Assembly: GCA_000181795.3 (NCBI GenBank)
Contig: CM012953.1
Span: 15,078,781-15,142,780, forward strand
DNA length: 64,000 nucleotides
Direction: 5' to 3'
DNA from: Trichinella spiralis
Taxonomy: Eukaryota > Nematoda > Enoplea > Trichinellida > Trichinellidae
Numbering within the stretch: the first letter of the stretch is position 1; every line of letters starts with the position of its first letter. Under the pieces are notes generated by a model. That model worked only from the letters and a program-made list of their open reading frames with translations. It was not told where the DNA came from and made no database searches. A program made the translations under genes and the position numbers. Of this stretch, positions 10,979-22,991 are shown piece after piece.

Positions 10979-12524
10979 GCTGCAGAATTCAACCAAAACC
11001 AATTCACTCACAACAGAAAAGCCCTGAATGAAAAAGCCCTATCTCTCATCGATATGCAACACAAATTAGGTCAGACTATGCTCCGTAATGCAAGAATTAT
11101 CTATACTGTATACTTAATTATTACGCTATCAATTTAAAATTTAAAACAATGTCAAAAGAATTTCAATTATTCATAATTTTTGCATATCGTATGCGTCAAA
11201 ATAATAAAGAACAAATAATTTTCTACAAAATAATTGAATTTATTACGTTTAAAATTTTTATTTCGAACAAAATAAAAAATCTAGAAGAAATTTTCAAGAA
11301 AGTAAAATATGCAAAGATAAAACTCGTCCAATTTGATATTTGTAAAATTACTTTTATTAAAAATGAAAAATATCAATGAAAATGAGTTTTTCTGCTAGTT
11401 GTAAAATAATAATTTGAAACGTTCATATTTCCGTGTAGGAATTGAATTGCATTTCCATGAAATTCATTTCAATCAATGGAAACAAATATTTGTAGCTACT
11501 TCATTCAAATTTTGCGAAATAGTTTGCAGAAGCAATGCTGACTACATGCATGAGCAATTGTGAAGCGAAAATGTGAAAGAAATTGTTATATAATTTTACT
11601 TTGACCAAAAAAATGATTCGCATTCTCAGTTGAAATTTCAAATGACAAAAAGGTTCATTTTCATATTTTGAAGTTGCTATAATCGATTTTTTGAAGATTA
11701 TTGTAAATGAAAGTTATATGATATGCTGAAAATGATGAATAAAGTGTTCTTTATCAAAAGAATAAATAAACAGAAAGTTGAAATTTGAAGAATGCAATGC
11801 TTTTTGTTCAATTGTTCACATTCGGCAAGTTGTGATGCTATTGTTCAACTCTGGTTTATTGCCCATGACGAAATCAATCGTCTCATACGAACAATTCTCA
11901 CTTAAACCTATACACCATGGATAATCATATATTAATGATAGCAATAATATGGCACAGATGTGAAATTGTCACCGGAGCAAACCAACCTTGTCGAGTCGAG
12001 GTTTTTGTGTTGCCAAGCCTTTTTCAAAGGTCAGCGGAAGTGGACATGTTCGCATATCACCTGTCTGCATGTTGCTTTGTATTCAGCACCTCCGAGGTCA
12101 AAGCTTGCTCCCTCCTGCCAGTCCATCATTGATTGCTACGGCAACTGCAAGCTCAACTGTGTCAGACATTATTTTTTTCTTCAGTCGACCTCAAAAAATT
12201 AGCTTTTTCTCTGTATTTTAATTTTTTCCCATTTTCTCAGCTAGCACGCAAGATGCATAATGTGCAGCAGCTGTATTTTGCATATTTCCCATTTATTTCA
12301 GTTTACTGTGTATTTTCAGTCGCTGCATGCAAGGGGAGGTGATTTGAAATAGAGAGAACTATATATATATGTATATATAACATAAAAGCATTTTGTATTG
12401 ATGCATTTTTACGACTGCTCACTTCCTGCTTCTTTGGAAATTGCTTTCTTTAAAGCACATTTAATTTATCTGTTTCTTTTTGCTTCTTCTCAATTGAACG
12501 TTGGCAAAAGACTGTTTGATTTAA
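10979..12524. other. Intergenic, mostly AT-rich
   Basis: The region between the divergent cold-shock and rhomboid genes probably holds both promoters. Most of it is very AT-rich. The exception is a GC-richer block at about 11910-12340, part of which may be a minus-strand exon (listed separately). A TATATATATGTATATATA tract lies at about 12361-12380, some 150 bp before the proposed rhomboid start codon. Confidence 0.45.
11932..12129 (-). CDS. Possible cysteine-containing exon pair, unrecognised
   Basis: Within the GC-richer block, the minus strand reads MMDWQEGASFDLGGAEYKAT, then CRQ, followed by a good donor (CAG|GTGATA). After a 43-nt gap with an AAAAG acceptor the same frame resumes with four more residues-of-note: Cys, Gly-Asp-Asn-Phe and a YYCYH ending before a stop. 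Spliced this way it makes a small peptide with spaced cysteines reminiscent of secreted nematode Cys-rich modules. The GASFDLGG...Y..C pattern resembles von Willebrand C or ABCMA-type modules. No signal peptide is visible and several plus-strand frames are also open here, so this may be chance or a decayed gene. The intron would be unusually short. Confidence 0.25.
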
Positions 12525-15054
12525 ATGAAGCTTCCTTATACTATGTGCGACGTTGATGTCGAGCCTGCCGGGATGTTGAAATCATGGGAAAGCAAAAGTT
12601 TCCAGGTAAATTCACTTTTCCATTTTGAAATCATTTGATGTTTATTGTTGAAATTTATAAATTTTTCAATTTCATATTTTCGTGAATGAAAATTGAGAAC
12701 TGCTAATTGAAATAATTTTATAAGTTTTGTTACATGCGTACAGATTTGCAGCAGTTGTGAGTAATAATTACATATCATAATGTTGAACAAAACTTGACAC
12801 TTAGTGGTTGCTTTTCAACAATAAAAAGTTAGCTAAACCTTCAGTTAATTTTATTTTACTGAAAAATTTGTTTTATTATGTAAAAATTTTATGTTTACAT
12901 CATCACTAATAATCATATCCTAAAGTTGCAATTGGGTTAAGTGAAATATGGCTAAAACTTTATTCTGTTCTTAGACAACTTTACTAAAAATGAAAAGGTA
13001 TATATATATATTTGCTTGTTGTTTTAGCAAATAATTTTTGCACAGCAATGACCCTATTTTGAATTTTCGTTTTTAACATGAACAATAGAAGGAAAGCGAA
13101 CTTTTTCCAACAAAACAAACATTTATTCACCTTCTAAACAAGGCAATGATCACATTTTTTCAGGTTTAAATTTCCAAAAGTTCAAATGCTTTCATTCCCA
13201 ATTACACATTTTATGAGATATTTCTTTTATAATTAGCTGATAAAAAAGTTATTGTCATTTTTCAGATGTTTACGAAAATTATGAATTGTAAAAATTATCC
13301 AGAAAGTCAGGAAAAAGAAAAATTCAATTTGAATTGTCGGAATTTGATAAAGAACAACTGTAGAACAATGGTAAACGGACTTGGCAGAAATTTACTTGAC
13401 GATTCTACACAATTGTGCTGCCGTTGTCTTATCCGCATGTCACCGCCAGTGTTTATACCATTCATAACTGTACTCGAAGTGAGCAGTATATGAAATTATC
13501 AATTTATTAATAATTCAAAACAAAACAAATAATGTTTTAGTTTTTGACGTTTGCCTATTATGCATTTCCGTATGGAACTTTAAATTTTGATAAGAAAATT
13601 TTAACACAGACCGCCTTTACGTACAGACCGGATAAAAGGACACAAATTTGGCGGTTCATATTTTACATTCTTGTTCATGCTCGGTAAGTTGGACAAACTT
13701 TATCAATGTAAAAATAATAATAAAATCTTCTATTTGCATGCACAAAATTGGATGCTTAATTCATAAGTAATATTTTGAATGTAAATGTTGTTCAGCTTTT
13801 AATAGTGAATTGTGAGAGAAAAATTATGTAATTTATTAATTTTAAGTGGATTTGCCTTTTATGAAAATGCAAATTGCCATGGAAATTTTTAACGTTTCAA
13901 AGAATATCATGTTTAAAAAACAAATTAACGACTTTATAGTTTCTTATGTGTGGTTTATTTTCAGATGGGTTCATCTTTTATTCAATTGCATTGTTCAGCT
14001 GCTTGTTGGTCTTCCCTTGGAAATTGTCCATGGAAGGAAAGCTGTTGCAATTGTTTACATGGCTGGTGTTCTAGCTGGTGAGTTTATTTCCTGTTTCACA
14101 ATTCCTCTTTGCTCAATATGACTTTTTTCTGAAAATCATATTCATTTATGAAATTTATAAAGATACTTTTAAAGAATTCTAAAAATACTATTCTTTTCAT
14201 GTTATAGGGAAGTGTATAATAAACGAACAATTTGATTCAAATATTCATTGCATAATATATTTATCTATAAAAATACGGCTAATTTAATTTGAACTTTCTA
14301 TATATGAAATATTTCATATAAAAACAGCATTGCTTTAAAATAATTTAAATAATGCATTTCTTTGTTGCAAAGTTAGATATTTGATATACTAATTACAAAA
14401 TGCACAATATCAGTGCTCAAATTTAAAGAATTAGAAGAACAATATTGATTAAATTATTTCACATAACGTACGATGTTCACATAACAAAGCAGCTATTAGA
14501 CAAATTTTAGAATGTAATTTTGCACAAGCTATGCATAAGTATACACGGAAAATTGAAATTCAAATTCGTTGCATTTTTTATTTTTGTTGGAGTGATAAAA
14601 TACAATTTCAGGTTCTCTGGCTATGAGTATTTACGATTCTGAAGTTTGCTTAGTTGGTGCTTCTGGTGGTGTTTACGCTTTGATGGCAGCTCATATTTCA
14701 AACTTATTCTTGGTAAAGAAACAATTTATTCAGATAAATTATATTACTAACTATTGTTTTTAGAACTTTTCATGCCTTGAATGCAGGACCCTGCGCATTT
14801 TTAGTATTATTTTGGTTGCATTAACAGATATTGGCTTTTCCATTTGGAACCGTTTTCACGCAAGCAACTTTGTGGATTTTCCTTCTTCATATGTGGCTCA
14901 TTTAGCGGGTTCAGTGGCAGGATTTGTTGTTGGCTTGATAGTTTTAAAAAATTTTGGTCAACACTTTGATGATCAATTTATCTGGTGGGTTTCACTGTCA
15001 TTGTGTGTTGCCAGCATGCTTACAGCAATAATATGGAACATATTCTTCTATTAA
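12525..15054 (+). CDS. Rhomboid family intramembrane serine protease
   Basis: Six exons (12525-12605, 13266-13478, 13541-13683, 13965-14077, 14612-14712, 14764-15054) sum to 942 nt and encode 313 aa. The cytoplasmic N-terminus is followed by a rhomboid core: TM1, an L1-loop WRF motif, then a VHLLFN block (His and Asn of the oxyanion region), the catalytic serine in GASGG, and the catalytic histidine in SYVAHLAG with a following glycine-rich helix. All residues needed for proteolysis are present. Rhomboids cleave membrane proteins within or near the bilayer, for example EGF-type growth factor precursors. The resemblance is to the RHBDL/rho secretase group and not to inactive iRhoms. Exon 1 is inferred from an ATG-to-donor frame that joins in phase; a start at 13266 is the alternative. 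A polyadenylation-like AATAAA occurs at about 15082. Confidence 0.85.
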
Positions 15055-15505
15055 ATTTATTGTTTATGTTTCTAAAAATTGGTAATAAATAATCTGAAAT
15101 ATAATAGTTGGGCATTTTATTTTTTCGAAATATTTTTATTCACGCAAACAAATGACTATGAATTTAAATAAAATTTGCGCTCTTACGTGATAATTTTTGC
15201 TCTTCTTATCACAAAAACTTTGAACTTTATTTATTTAAACTTATTTTTACCGTAAAATAGTATTTTACTACAAAGTATACGATCTATTCATAGATTAAAA
15301 AATATGTTAACTTGTATTTGAAAATTGTTTTAAGCATTCAGGGTATTTACCAAAAATAAACAGAAAATTTCTGACATTTTCATTTTATTAAGCATTTGAA
15401 AAACAACTTTATATTTTCATTTTATTATTATTTTAATTCATATATGATAATAAAAATGCGAGCAATTTTTGCATGACTGAAAGAGCATAAAATTTTAAAT
15501 CGTGA
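15055..15505. other. Convergent intergenic gap
   Basis: A 450-bp AT-rich spacer between the 3' ends of the rhomboid and GPCR genes. It holds poly(A)-signal-like AATAAA motifs and no other feature I can support. Confidence 0.6.
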
Positions 15506-18435
15506 TTATAATGACTGAACAGTACTCAAACCATTGTATTCATAGCTCTTTGAATGTATACTTCTTTGACCACTCCTGAGAAGCAGCTGCTCCATGAGCA
15601 GCTTGCGAAATGTACGATTAAAAACCATGTTGACAAAAAAAGGCGCAACTACGTTTAAAACGCAAAGAAAATTAGTGAAAACATGCGTAAGACATAGGGA
15701 AATGTTTTGTTCCAACTGTGAGCCTCTCAACGCAGCGGCGATGAAAACGCACAGGCTGGGAGATTCCAATACCCAATAAGAGAACGCCGTTGCAATGGTG
15801 ATGCGCAGCATACACTGCCTTTGCTGACTGAATCTCGAGCGCATTGAACATTTATGCAAATTGTAGGCTATTTTTGCCGAAAGGATAATCATACCCGTAA
15901 TTGGAAGGACAATAACCGTTGCCGAATGGAGCCAAAAATAAACACGCTCATAAACTTCATAGCCAAGGCCACTTCTTAGGACTAATTTGAAATTGTGCTC
16001 ACAATGTCCCAGATGATCACAGAGAGGTCCAACGGTTTCTTCCACTTCCAGCATTACTGGCAAGCCAACGTGAAGTAGACAAGACAAAATCGAACAAACT
16101 GCAATTATCTTTTTATCGCGTTGCACTTTGCTTAAAATGTGAAATTTCATAGGCTTAGCAATGCACAAATACGTATCAGCAGTAATTGCCACGGTACACC
16201 TAAATATATTTAAACATATACGCATATTATATATATAAGCAACAGTATGCATATTCATATTTTATAATCGGTATGATAGGAAAAAAATCATTTAAATATT
16301 TTTGCTTGCAGGTTAAAAAAGAACTTTACTATTACTGTTATAAATTAATTAAAGTGAAGCTTTGCAGCAAAAAAACTAGCATTATTTGATTAAAATCACA
16401 ATTTAATGTGTTCATCAACTGCTTCTTATAAACGGCTTTTATTAAAATTGCCGTAAAAAATAAACGCAAAGATTCAAAAGATGATGATTTCAGATATCTT
16501 TGATTAAACTTTTATTAGATAATTAAAAATTATAAAGCAAAACAAACAAAACATAATAAAGGAAATGCATCATCTTTTCAAAGTAATGATCTGCTTTGCT
16601 TCAAGGCATTGATTCATAAAAGGAACGGTGACATTTCGAATGTGTTGGAGTAATTGAATTTTATGCTTGGAATTTTTTTATGTCATTAAATTAGAAATTC
16701 ACAACGAGAAGTTTTCATTAAGATTTTTCTTTTATTTTTCCAAAGCAATATCATATGTTAATCATGCTTCGCATAAATTAGCGCCCATGAAATACTATTC
16801 AGCGAATCAATAAACAGAAACAAAAGACCTTCAAATATATTAACCTGTAACAAAAAATTACTGCGAAATAAAACACTGAAAATGCTGCGTTGCAATTAAA
16901 AAAATTGCAAAATTTTATTTATCAAAATTTACAAAACTAAGATTGATGATTATCTTTTTTGATCTTCTTAAAATGCTCCACAACAGATCATATGAACAAA
17001 TAAATTAAGCATAAAAATTTTTACAAAACTCTTTTATAAATGTACTTAAATTTTTTCTTCATTTTAAATGAAACTTGTCACTTAAACTATATTTGAATTA
17101 TAATAAATGTAATACAGTTTAAAGTTTTCTAAAATTTATTTTTACTTAGTACAACAGATTTATTATAGAGCTTAATAGATCATACTGTTGAACTGAAGAC
17201 CTAAAAGCTATTTAGTAAAATTTATAAGAGCATTTTATAAAAACTTTGATATAATAATAAATCACATTTCACTGCACATTAAATAATGCATGAATAATAA
17301 TTATTGCGAATAGTTTCAAATTATATAATCAGTAAAATGATATGCTAAAATGAGAAAAAAGAAAGCTTGCTTAATAATTCATTTCTCAAGAAAAGCAGTG
17401 ATTCATAAAAATAAATGACCCATAAAAAATATCATGACACTTGAATGTTGTTACTAAGATCATCTTACTTTTAAATTGTATATTAACAGAATATCAATAA
17501 TGCAAAAAACAATGTAAAGTAGCAAAGCATATCTTAATATGAAATACAGATGTATAAATATCTTATATGATAAGTATTTTTCTTGAATTTCATATCTGTG
17601 CTGTTTCTCTTTAGAATCTTATCTGAAACTTTACTAATAAATTCAAATTAAATTTGCTTGACATAAAAGCTAATTTTTAGAATGTAATAATAATAATAAT
17701 AAATTTGAACTGCAACAACAAAAGTTGTAAAAATGAGCGAACTGAAAGATGTTTTAAATATCATAAAATACAATTTATTGTAATGTGACAACAAAACTTC
17801 TTCTCATTAGATAAAACAAACCTAATAGTATTACATGCAAATGGACTACTTTTGAAAATTTATTCATCTTTTTTTGCATTTGCTTTCATTCAAAGAGCAT
17901 CTTTGATCAGATCAATCCACAATCAATGTAGCATTATTAGATAATATTTATGATTCATGATTTGATGGACTTACCAGACGGCCAAGCAAGCATTGGTATT
18001 CAAAAGGAAAAGTGTATAGGGACGAATTCTCCAAGAGAACCGTTTCATTCTCGATTGGTCTGGCACCAGAGTGTGAAAGGTTTCAATGGCCAAAAAGAGC
18101 ACCAACGCCAAATTGGCGTATGATTTGGCGACGAGCAATGTTAGCATTGCTGCACGTCGAAGGTAACTGCTTCTGTAGACCAGAATGCTGAACACGTTGC
18201 CAATGAAGCCGCTGAACAAAACGAACGGCACAATATATGTAAATATGGATCGTTTGGTCTTTTCGCACAGCTGAAGCGACCCCGGATCTTCGCCAGTTTG
18301 GGGCTCATCTCCGCAGATTAAAGTCAAATTTTCCACATAACACTTGGCAAGCTCTTTGATCGCAATGCGGATAATTTCCTTGTCATACTCACTGCCATTG
18401 AAGCTTGATTCAACAACAGCGCCGCCGGACGACAT
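15506..18435 (-). CDS. Class A-like G protein-coupled receptor, atypical motifs
   Basis: Two exons (18435-17975 and 16199-15506) join in phase to 384 aa, separated by a 1775-nt AT-rich intron. The N-terminus has NGS and NLT glycosylation sites. TM1 carries the GN motif (GFIGNVF), TM2 has NLALVLFLAIE, TM3 begins with the expected cysteine (NACLAVW), and ECL2 has a partner cysteine (LCDHLGHCEHNF). TM5-TM7 follow, ending in VAPFFVNMVF and a short basic tail. The hallmark DRY of TM3 reads DTY, TM2 has Glu in place of the usual Asp, and TM7 lacks a normal NPxxY. The overall look is that of a nematode peptide-receptor-like GPCR, with changed activation switches. The ligand cannot be told from sequence. 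A further 5' UTR exon may exist near 19140, where a GTAAG donor is seen on this strand. Confidence 0.75.
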
Positions 18436-18745
18436 CCAACCGACCGACCGTTAGTGTCAAAAAATTAAATATTTTTACCAGTAAAAAGAGCGGAAAATTA
18501 TAGCTGGCTTTTCAAACTTTTTCCTCTTCCTCCACGTTCGGAACCAATCTAGAGAACAAGATGAATAAGCAGAATAATTGTTACTGTAAGCAAAATTTTT
18601 GTATACATTCAATGTAATAATGCTGCAGTAAACGCGCTGCTGTGCAATGTCACCGGCTTCAGAATCAATCCTCGATTTCAGCTAATTATATTCATGTTTA
18701 ACATCGCTACTGGCTACATTCTTCCGTCCGAAGCGTCAATTTAGT

Positions 18746-18780
18746 TTTTACGCCGTTGACAGATGCTAGGCGGCGTAAAA
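18746..18780. promoter_or_regulatory. Perfect inverted repeat upstream of GPCR
   Basis: TTTTACGCCG and CGGCGTAAAA form a perfect 10-bp inverted repeat with a 15-nt spacer, about 310 bp upstream of the GPCR start codon and in a locally GC-richer patch. It could be a palindromic protein-binding site, a hairpin, or a remnant of a small inverted-repeat element. Function is unknown. Confidence 0.55.
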
Positions 18781-21700
18781 TCAATTCGCATCATTCCTAT
18801 TTTGATGGTCAATTGATAAGCTCTGTGCTTTCACTTTTGAATAAATTCTCAAAACCGATTTTAACAGAATATTAAGCTTTTCATTCAATTATTCGAATGC
18901 TTTCACACAACTTCACATTCTTCAAAACTAACATGGGATGTTTGAAAAAAGCACAATAATAATAATAATAATAAAAGTAACGCAATCGCTTACATTATTA
19001 TAATAAGCAGATGAGAGAAAAATAACCTAATGGCAATTTTGCTTTTGTTCTAAACACAGAATGCAAACTCTGTACACGCATACAAGCATGCCAATCTTTA
19101 TGAAATGTGAAAATAAATGCAAATTAAAAAAAATAAGCAGTAGAACTTACCTCTCAAAAAGAGGACTATGCTGTTCCACATTCACAACTGGATTATTTTA
19201 AATTCAAATTAATAATATTCACCGTAATGAAGCACGGCGTGAAACAATTAGATTAACATTGCATCTGTCGATATCTTAAAATTAAGCTTATTTTAAAAAA
19301 ACGCATTTACTTTAAAATTAAATTTACAATTTTCATTATAAAAAGCTCTTGTTTATTATGCTAAGCACAGTTTCATTAGGCTTTTTAGGAGAAATAATCA
19401 GAACTTTTAACTGGATTTTTAAAAACAAACAAGAAAGAGAAGGAGAGTTCATATGCATGATTTTAAAATTTCCCTCATATAATGTTAAAATTCTACAATC
19501 TCTACATGAAGAAATACTTCAGTTATTCAATAGAAACAAAGTCATTTGAAAATTTTATTCATTTTTAATGACTAAATTGAAATAATCTTCAGTTTCATGT
19601 CCATTATTAGTGACAAATAAAATAACAAAACTATATATCAATAAATAATATATTTTAACATTTTAATGATCAGAATTTTTTTCTTGTTTAAAAATGTTTA
19701 CCAGCTTAAACTTGAATAACTTTTGTAATTTTTGAAAAACTAGACAAAAGCATCATGTCATTGCAATGATCTAAACGCTAAATTGAAACTTTTTCAACTA
19801 TTTCAGATAGTATTTTTAATTTATTTAATTTAAATGTTTATTTTTGATTACAGTTCATTTTATAATAACCTAAACTTTGTACATCGAGTCAATAACTGTT
19901 CCAGAATTACTTTGTTTTACTTTCAATGAAAACTGCACATTTCATTCTATTATTTGAAAAGTTACCTTGAAAATATGTTTTTCATAATTTCTACTCACTC
20001 TGTTTCTTTGAAGTATTTATTTACTAGTCATATTATTGTCGCATTTATGTGTATTTTTATGAATATGTTTTTTGTTATTATGAAATTTATCATGATTATG
20101 ATATAATGAAATTTGGCAAGAGAAAAATAAATTAACTTAAATTTTAACATTAAAAAAGTGAAAAAACTGTTTTTAAGTATCTTTCAAAATTACCTTTCAT
20201 GCATATCACAAAAAGCAACGCATTTTTAATTTATCATTCACATAATAATGATATTTATATAAGAAAATGATCATTTGAATCAATAAAAATGCTCAAATGT
20301 TTCTTATTATTTAATTTTTTTCAAAATTTTTAAAAAATAAAATTTTTTTAAAATTCTGTTAAATAAATGTTTAAATCGTTGCATCATTTGAAATCACATC
20401 AATGTACAGCATCATCCAAAGCCTAAATAATGAATGTAGGAAGTTTACTTCGCATTGTTTTTTTTATATATCAGAAATAATTTTATCAGTATTTGTAGCA
20501 TTTATTTGTTTTTTCAAATAAATAAAAGCAAAAATATGTAAATTATAAATATTTCTTCACAACTGCAACAGAATATGGAAAACAATATTTATTTATTCGT
20601 CATAAAATGCTTATACTTTACGTTGCTAAAGCAGTTTATTTATTTGAAACAAGCATTCATTGGAAATAAGCACAAACATTAAAGAACAAAAGAAAATATA
20701 ACACATGCAATGTGTATTTTTATTTAAACTATTACCATTTTTTGCTTGATGAAAATATTGCAAACAATTGCCATTTGGAATTTTAAACACTCTTGAACAC
20801 TGACTTGAAATGCTTGTCAACTGTGAAATGTGATCAGCAAGATGGAGTAATTGCTTACTTATTGTTTGGAGTAATTATTCATTTGTATACTCTTAAGAAT
20901 ATAATTAAATAAGTGATTAGTAGGAAAAGTCAGACTGCTTTATGCGAATGATATCAACAAGCGGCAAATACTACATTAAAGTTATTAAAATGACACATGA
21001 CCACAACTGCATAATTTCTTAAACAGCTGCATCAGCATATGAATATATAAACAAATAAATGCATATGCATACGCATTTATATATAAATTCAGAATATACA
21101 TGTAAAACCTTTGAGTTATGTAATATTTAACAAAGGTTATTTTTAATAAAGGAAAACTTAAAATATGTAAAGTAATGTTACAAATAAAATTGAAAAAGTT
21201 ATTTTCACAAAAAATTTCAAGTGATTCATTCGAAAAGACAAACCAGTACCTAATAACTTCATTAATTTTGATACTAGTAAAAAATTGATCAGCACACGAT
21301 TTTTATTTATAAATTTTATTTTTGATAGTGTAAAAATTTAATCTTTTAAACAGTTAATTCAAAATTAGTCTAATTTTTTCAAAAATACTTCAGTCAAATT
21401 TAATGAAATATAAAAAAAGGATAATTATAAATGATCACTTCTCATCTCAAAAAAATAATCACCAATAAAAGCAGTATCACAAGTGATGATGGCCAAGAAT
21501 ACAATAAAACTGCAAGCAGAATAATAATTAATGCTACGCATTATATGCAAATTGCAGTATAACTTAAATTTTTTTTCTAATTTGCATTTAAAAAATGAAT
21601 TTAAAAAAATTTCTTTACTAAGCAAATCTTCAGAAAAATAAATTATAATATTTAACAAATAAATAATGCCCCTTAAGTGTAGAAGAATTTTTATTTATTC

Positions 21701-22617
21701 AAAGAAGAGAAAAACATTCTTTTACCAAAGTTGCAAATGAGAGATGAAACTGCTAGCAATAATTGTACATTGAATAAATTTTACTCGATAAAATTTGTTT
21801 GCATATGAGTGGTGTAAAACAAGCTATTATCAACTTAGTGGAAGAGATGATAAAAAATTACAATAGCACTTTTTGAAATGCAACATAGCACGGTATCTAC
21901 AGATTTTTATTTCGAATCAGTGGCATATTATGAATTTCATAATTACAAAAAAAGAAACTTTAAATTAACAATTTTTAATTTGGATCTGACTGAGTCTTCA
22001 GTCTTCATAAAAAATTCAGTATCTGTAATTATTTTTTTCTATACATAGCATTTCATAGTATAAATATCTATAAATAAATTATATTGTACAACGTTTATAA
22101 AATATCAATTTCTGTTGAATAAAAAATGTACATTTATTGCAATAAGGTTTCAACATTGATTTCAATAAAAAAGTTATGAAATTGGCAAAACACAGTATCA
22201 ATAGGAAACCTTAAAATTAAATATATGATTATAAACAATTTTATCAATTGAAAATTAAATCACCAAACAAAACGAAAAAAAATAATGTAAATTTAATATA
22301 TCAGAAATGAAAATTACTTCTTCAGAAAGCTTGTTATTTTCTTTTCAATAGCATATAGATAGAATAGTGTAAAGTGAAGAGCACCAATTTCACCTGCTGA
22401 CTTTGCTATTAATAAGCAATTCAGCAATTGGTAACGCTGCTAATATGATATAATCTAATTAAATATTATAGCAATAACTTTAAAGTTTTCAAATCATGAT
22501 TTTTAAATTAAAAAATTTTTTCAGACGTTTGAATTATATTTCATAAATGACCTACAGTTTCTCATCTCATGTGTGCTTCTTCGGAAAAAATATATGCGCA
22601 TATATACATTATACATA

Positions 22618-22655
<38 letters not shown>

Positions 22656-22991
22656 AATGCTGCATTATAATTTCATTTACTACTTCAGTTACTCTGGAAA
22701 CCAGAGAAGCATGCAAATGTTGAAAAGATCAATATATTACAATAATTAACGCTTTACTGATTAATTCGTTCCATTTTCTTCAATACAATTCGATCTACTT
22801 TTGTTGTTCAGTTTCTGATCTGAGGTATAGCAAACAGCAGAGACAAAGAATTTTACGATCAATTTTTGCATTTTAAATCCATTCAAAAACAAAATAGGAA
22901 AAAATATAAAAATGTGCAGTTTATTAATTGTTAAGTATAATAACAATTTCTCCCTCCCGTGAATAAAAAACTTTCATCTTTTCTATTTCTT
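18781..22991. other. AT-rich gene desert
   Basis: About 4.2 kb with no exon I can support. Open frames at 19349, 20626, 21425 and 22761 are short, rich in Ile, Lys, Phe and Asn, and have no domain-like pattern. AT-only stretches and small AAT repeats are frequent. Confidence 0.6.
22612..22652. repeat. (AT)n microsatellite
   Basis: An uninterrupted run of about 16 AT dinucleotides, extended on the left by imperfect ATACAT units, inside the gene desert. Confidence 0.95.
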
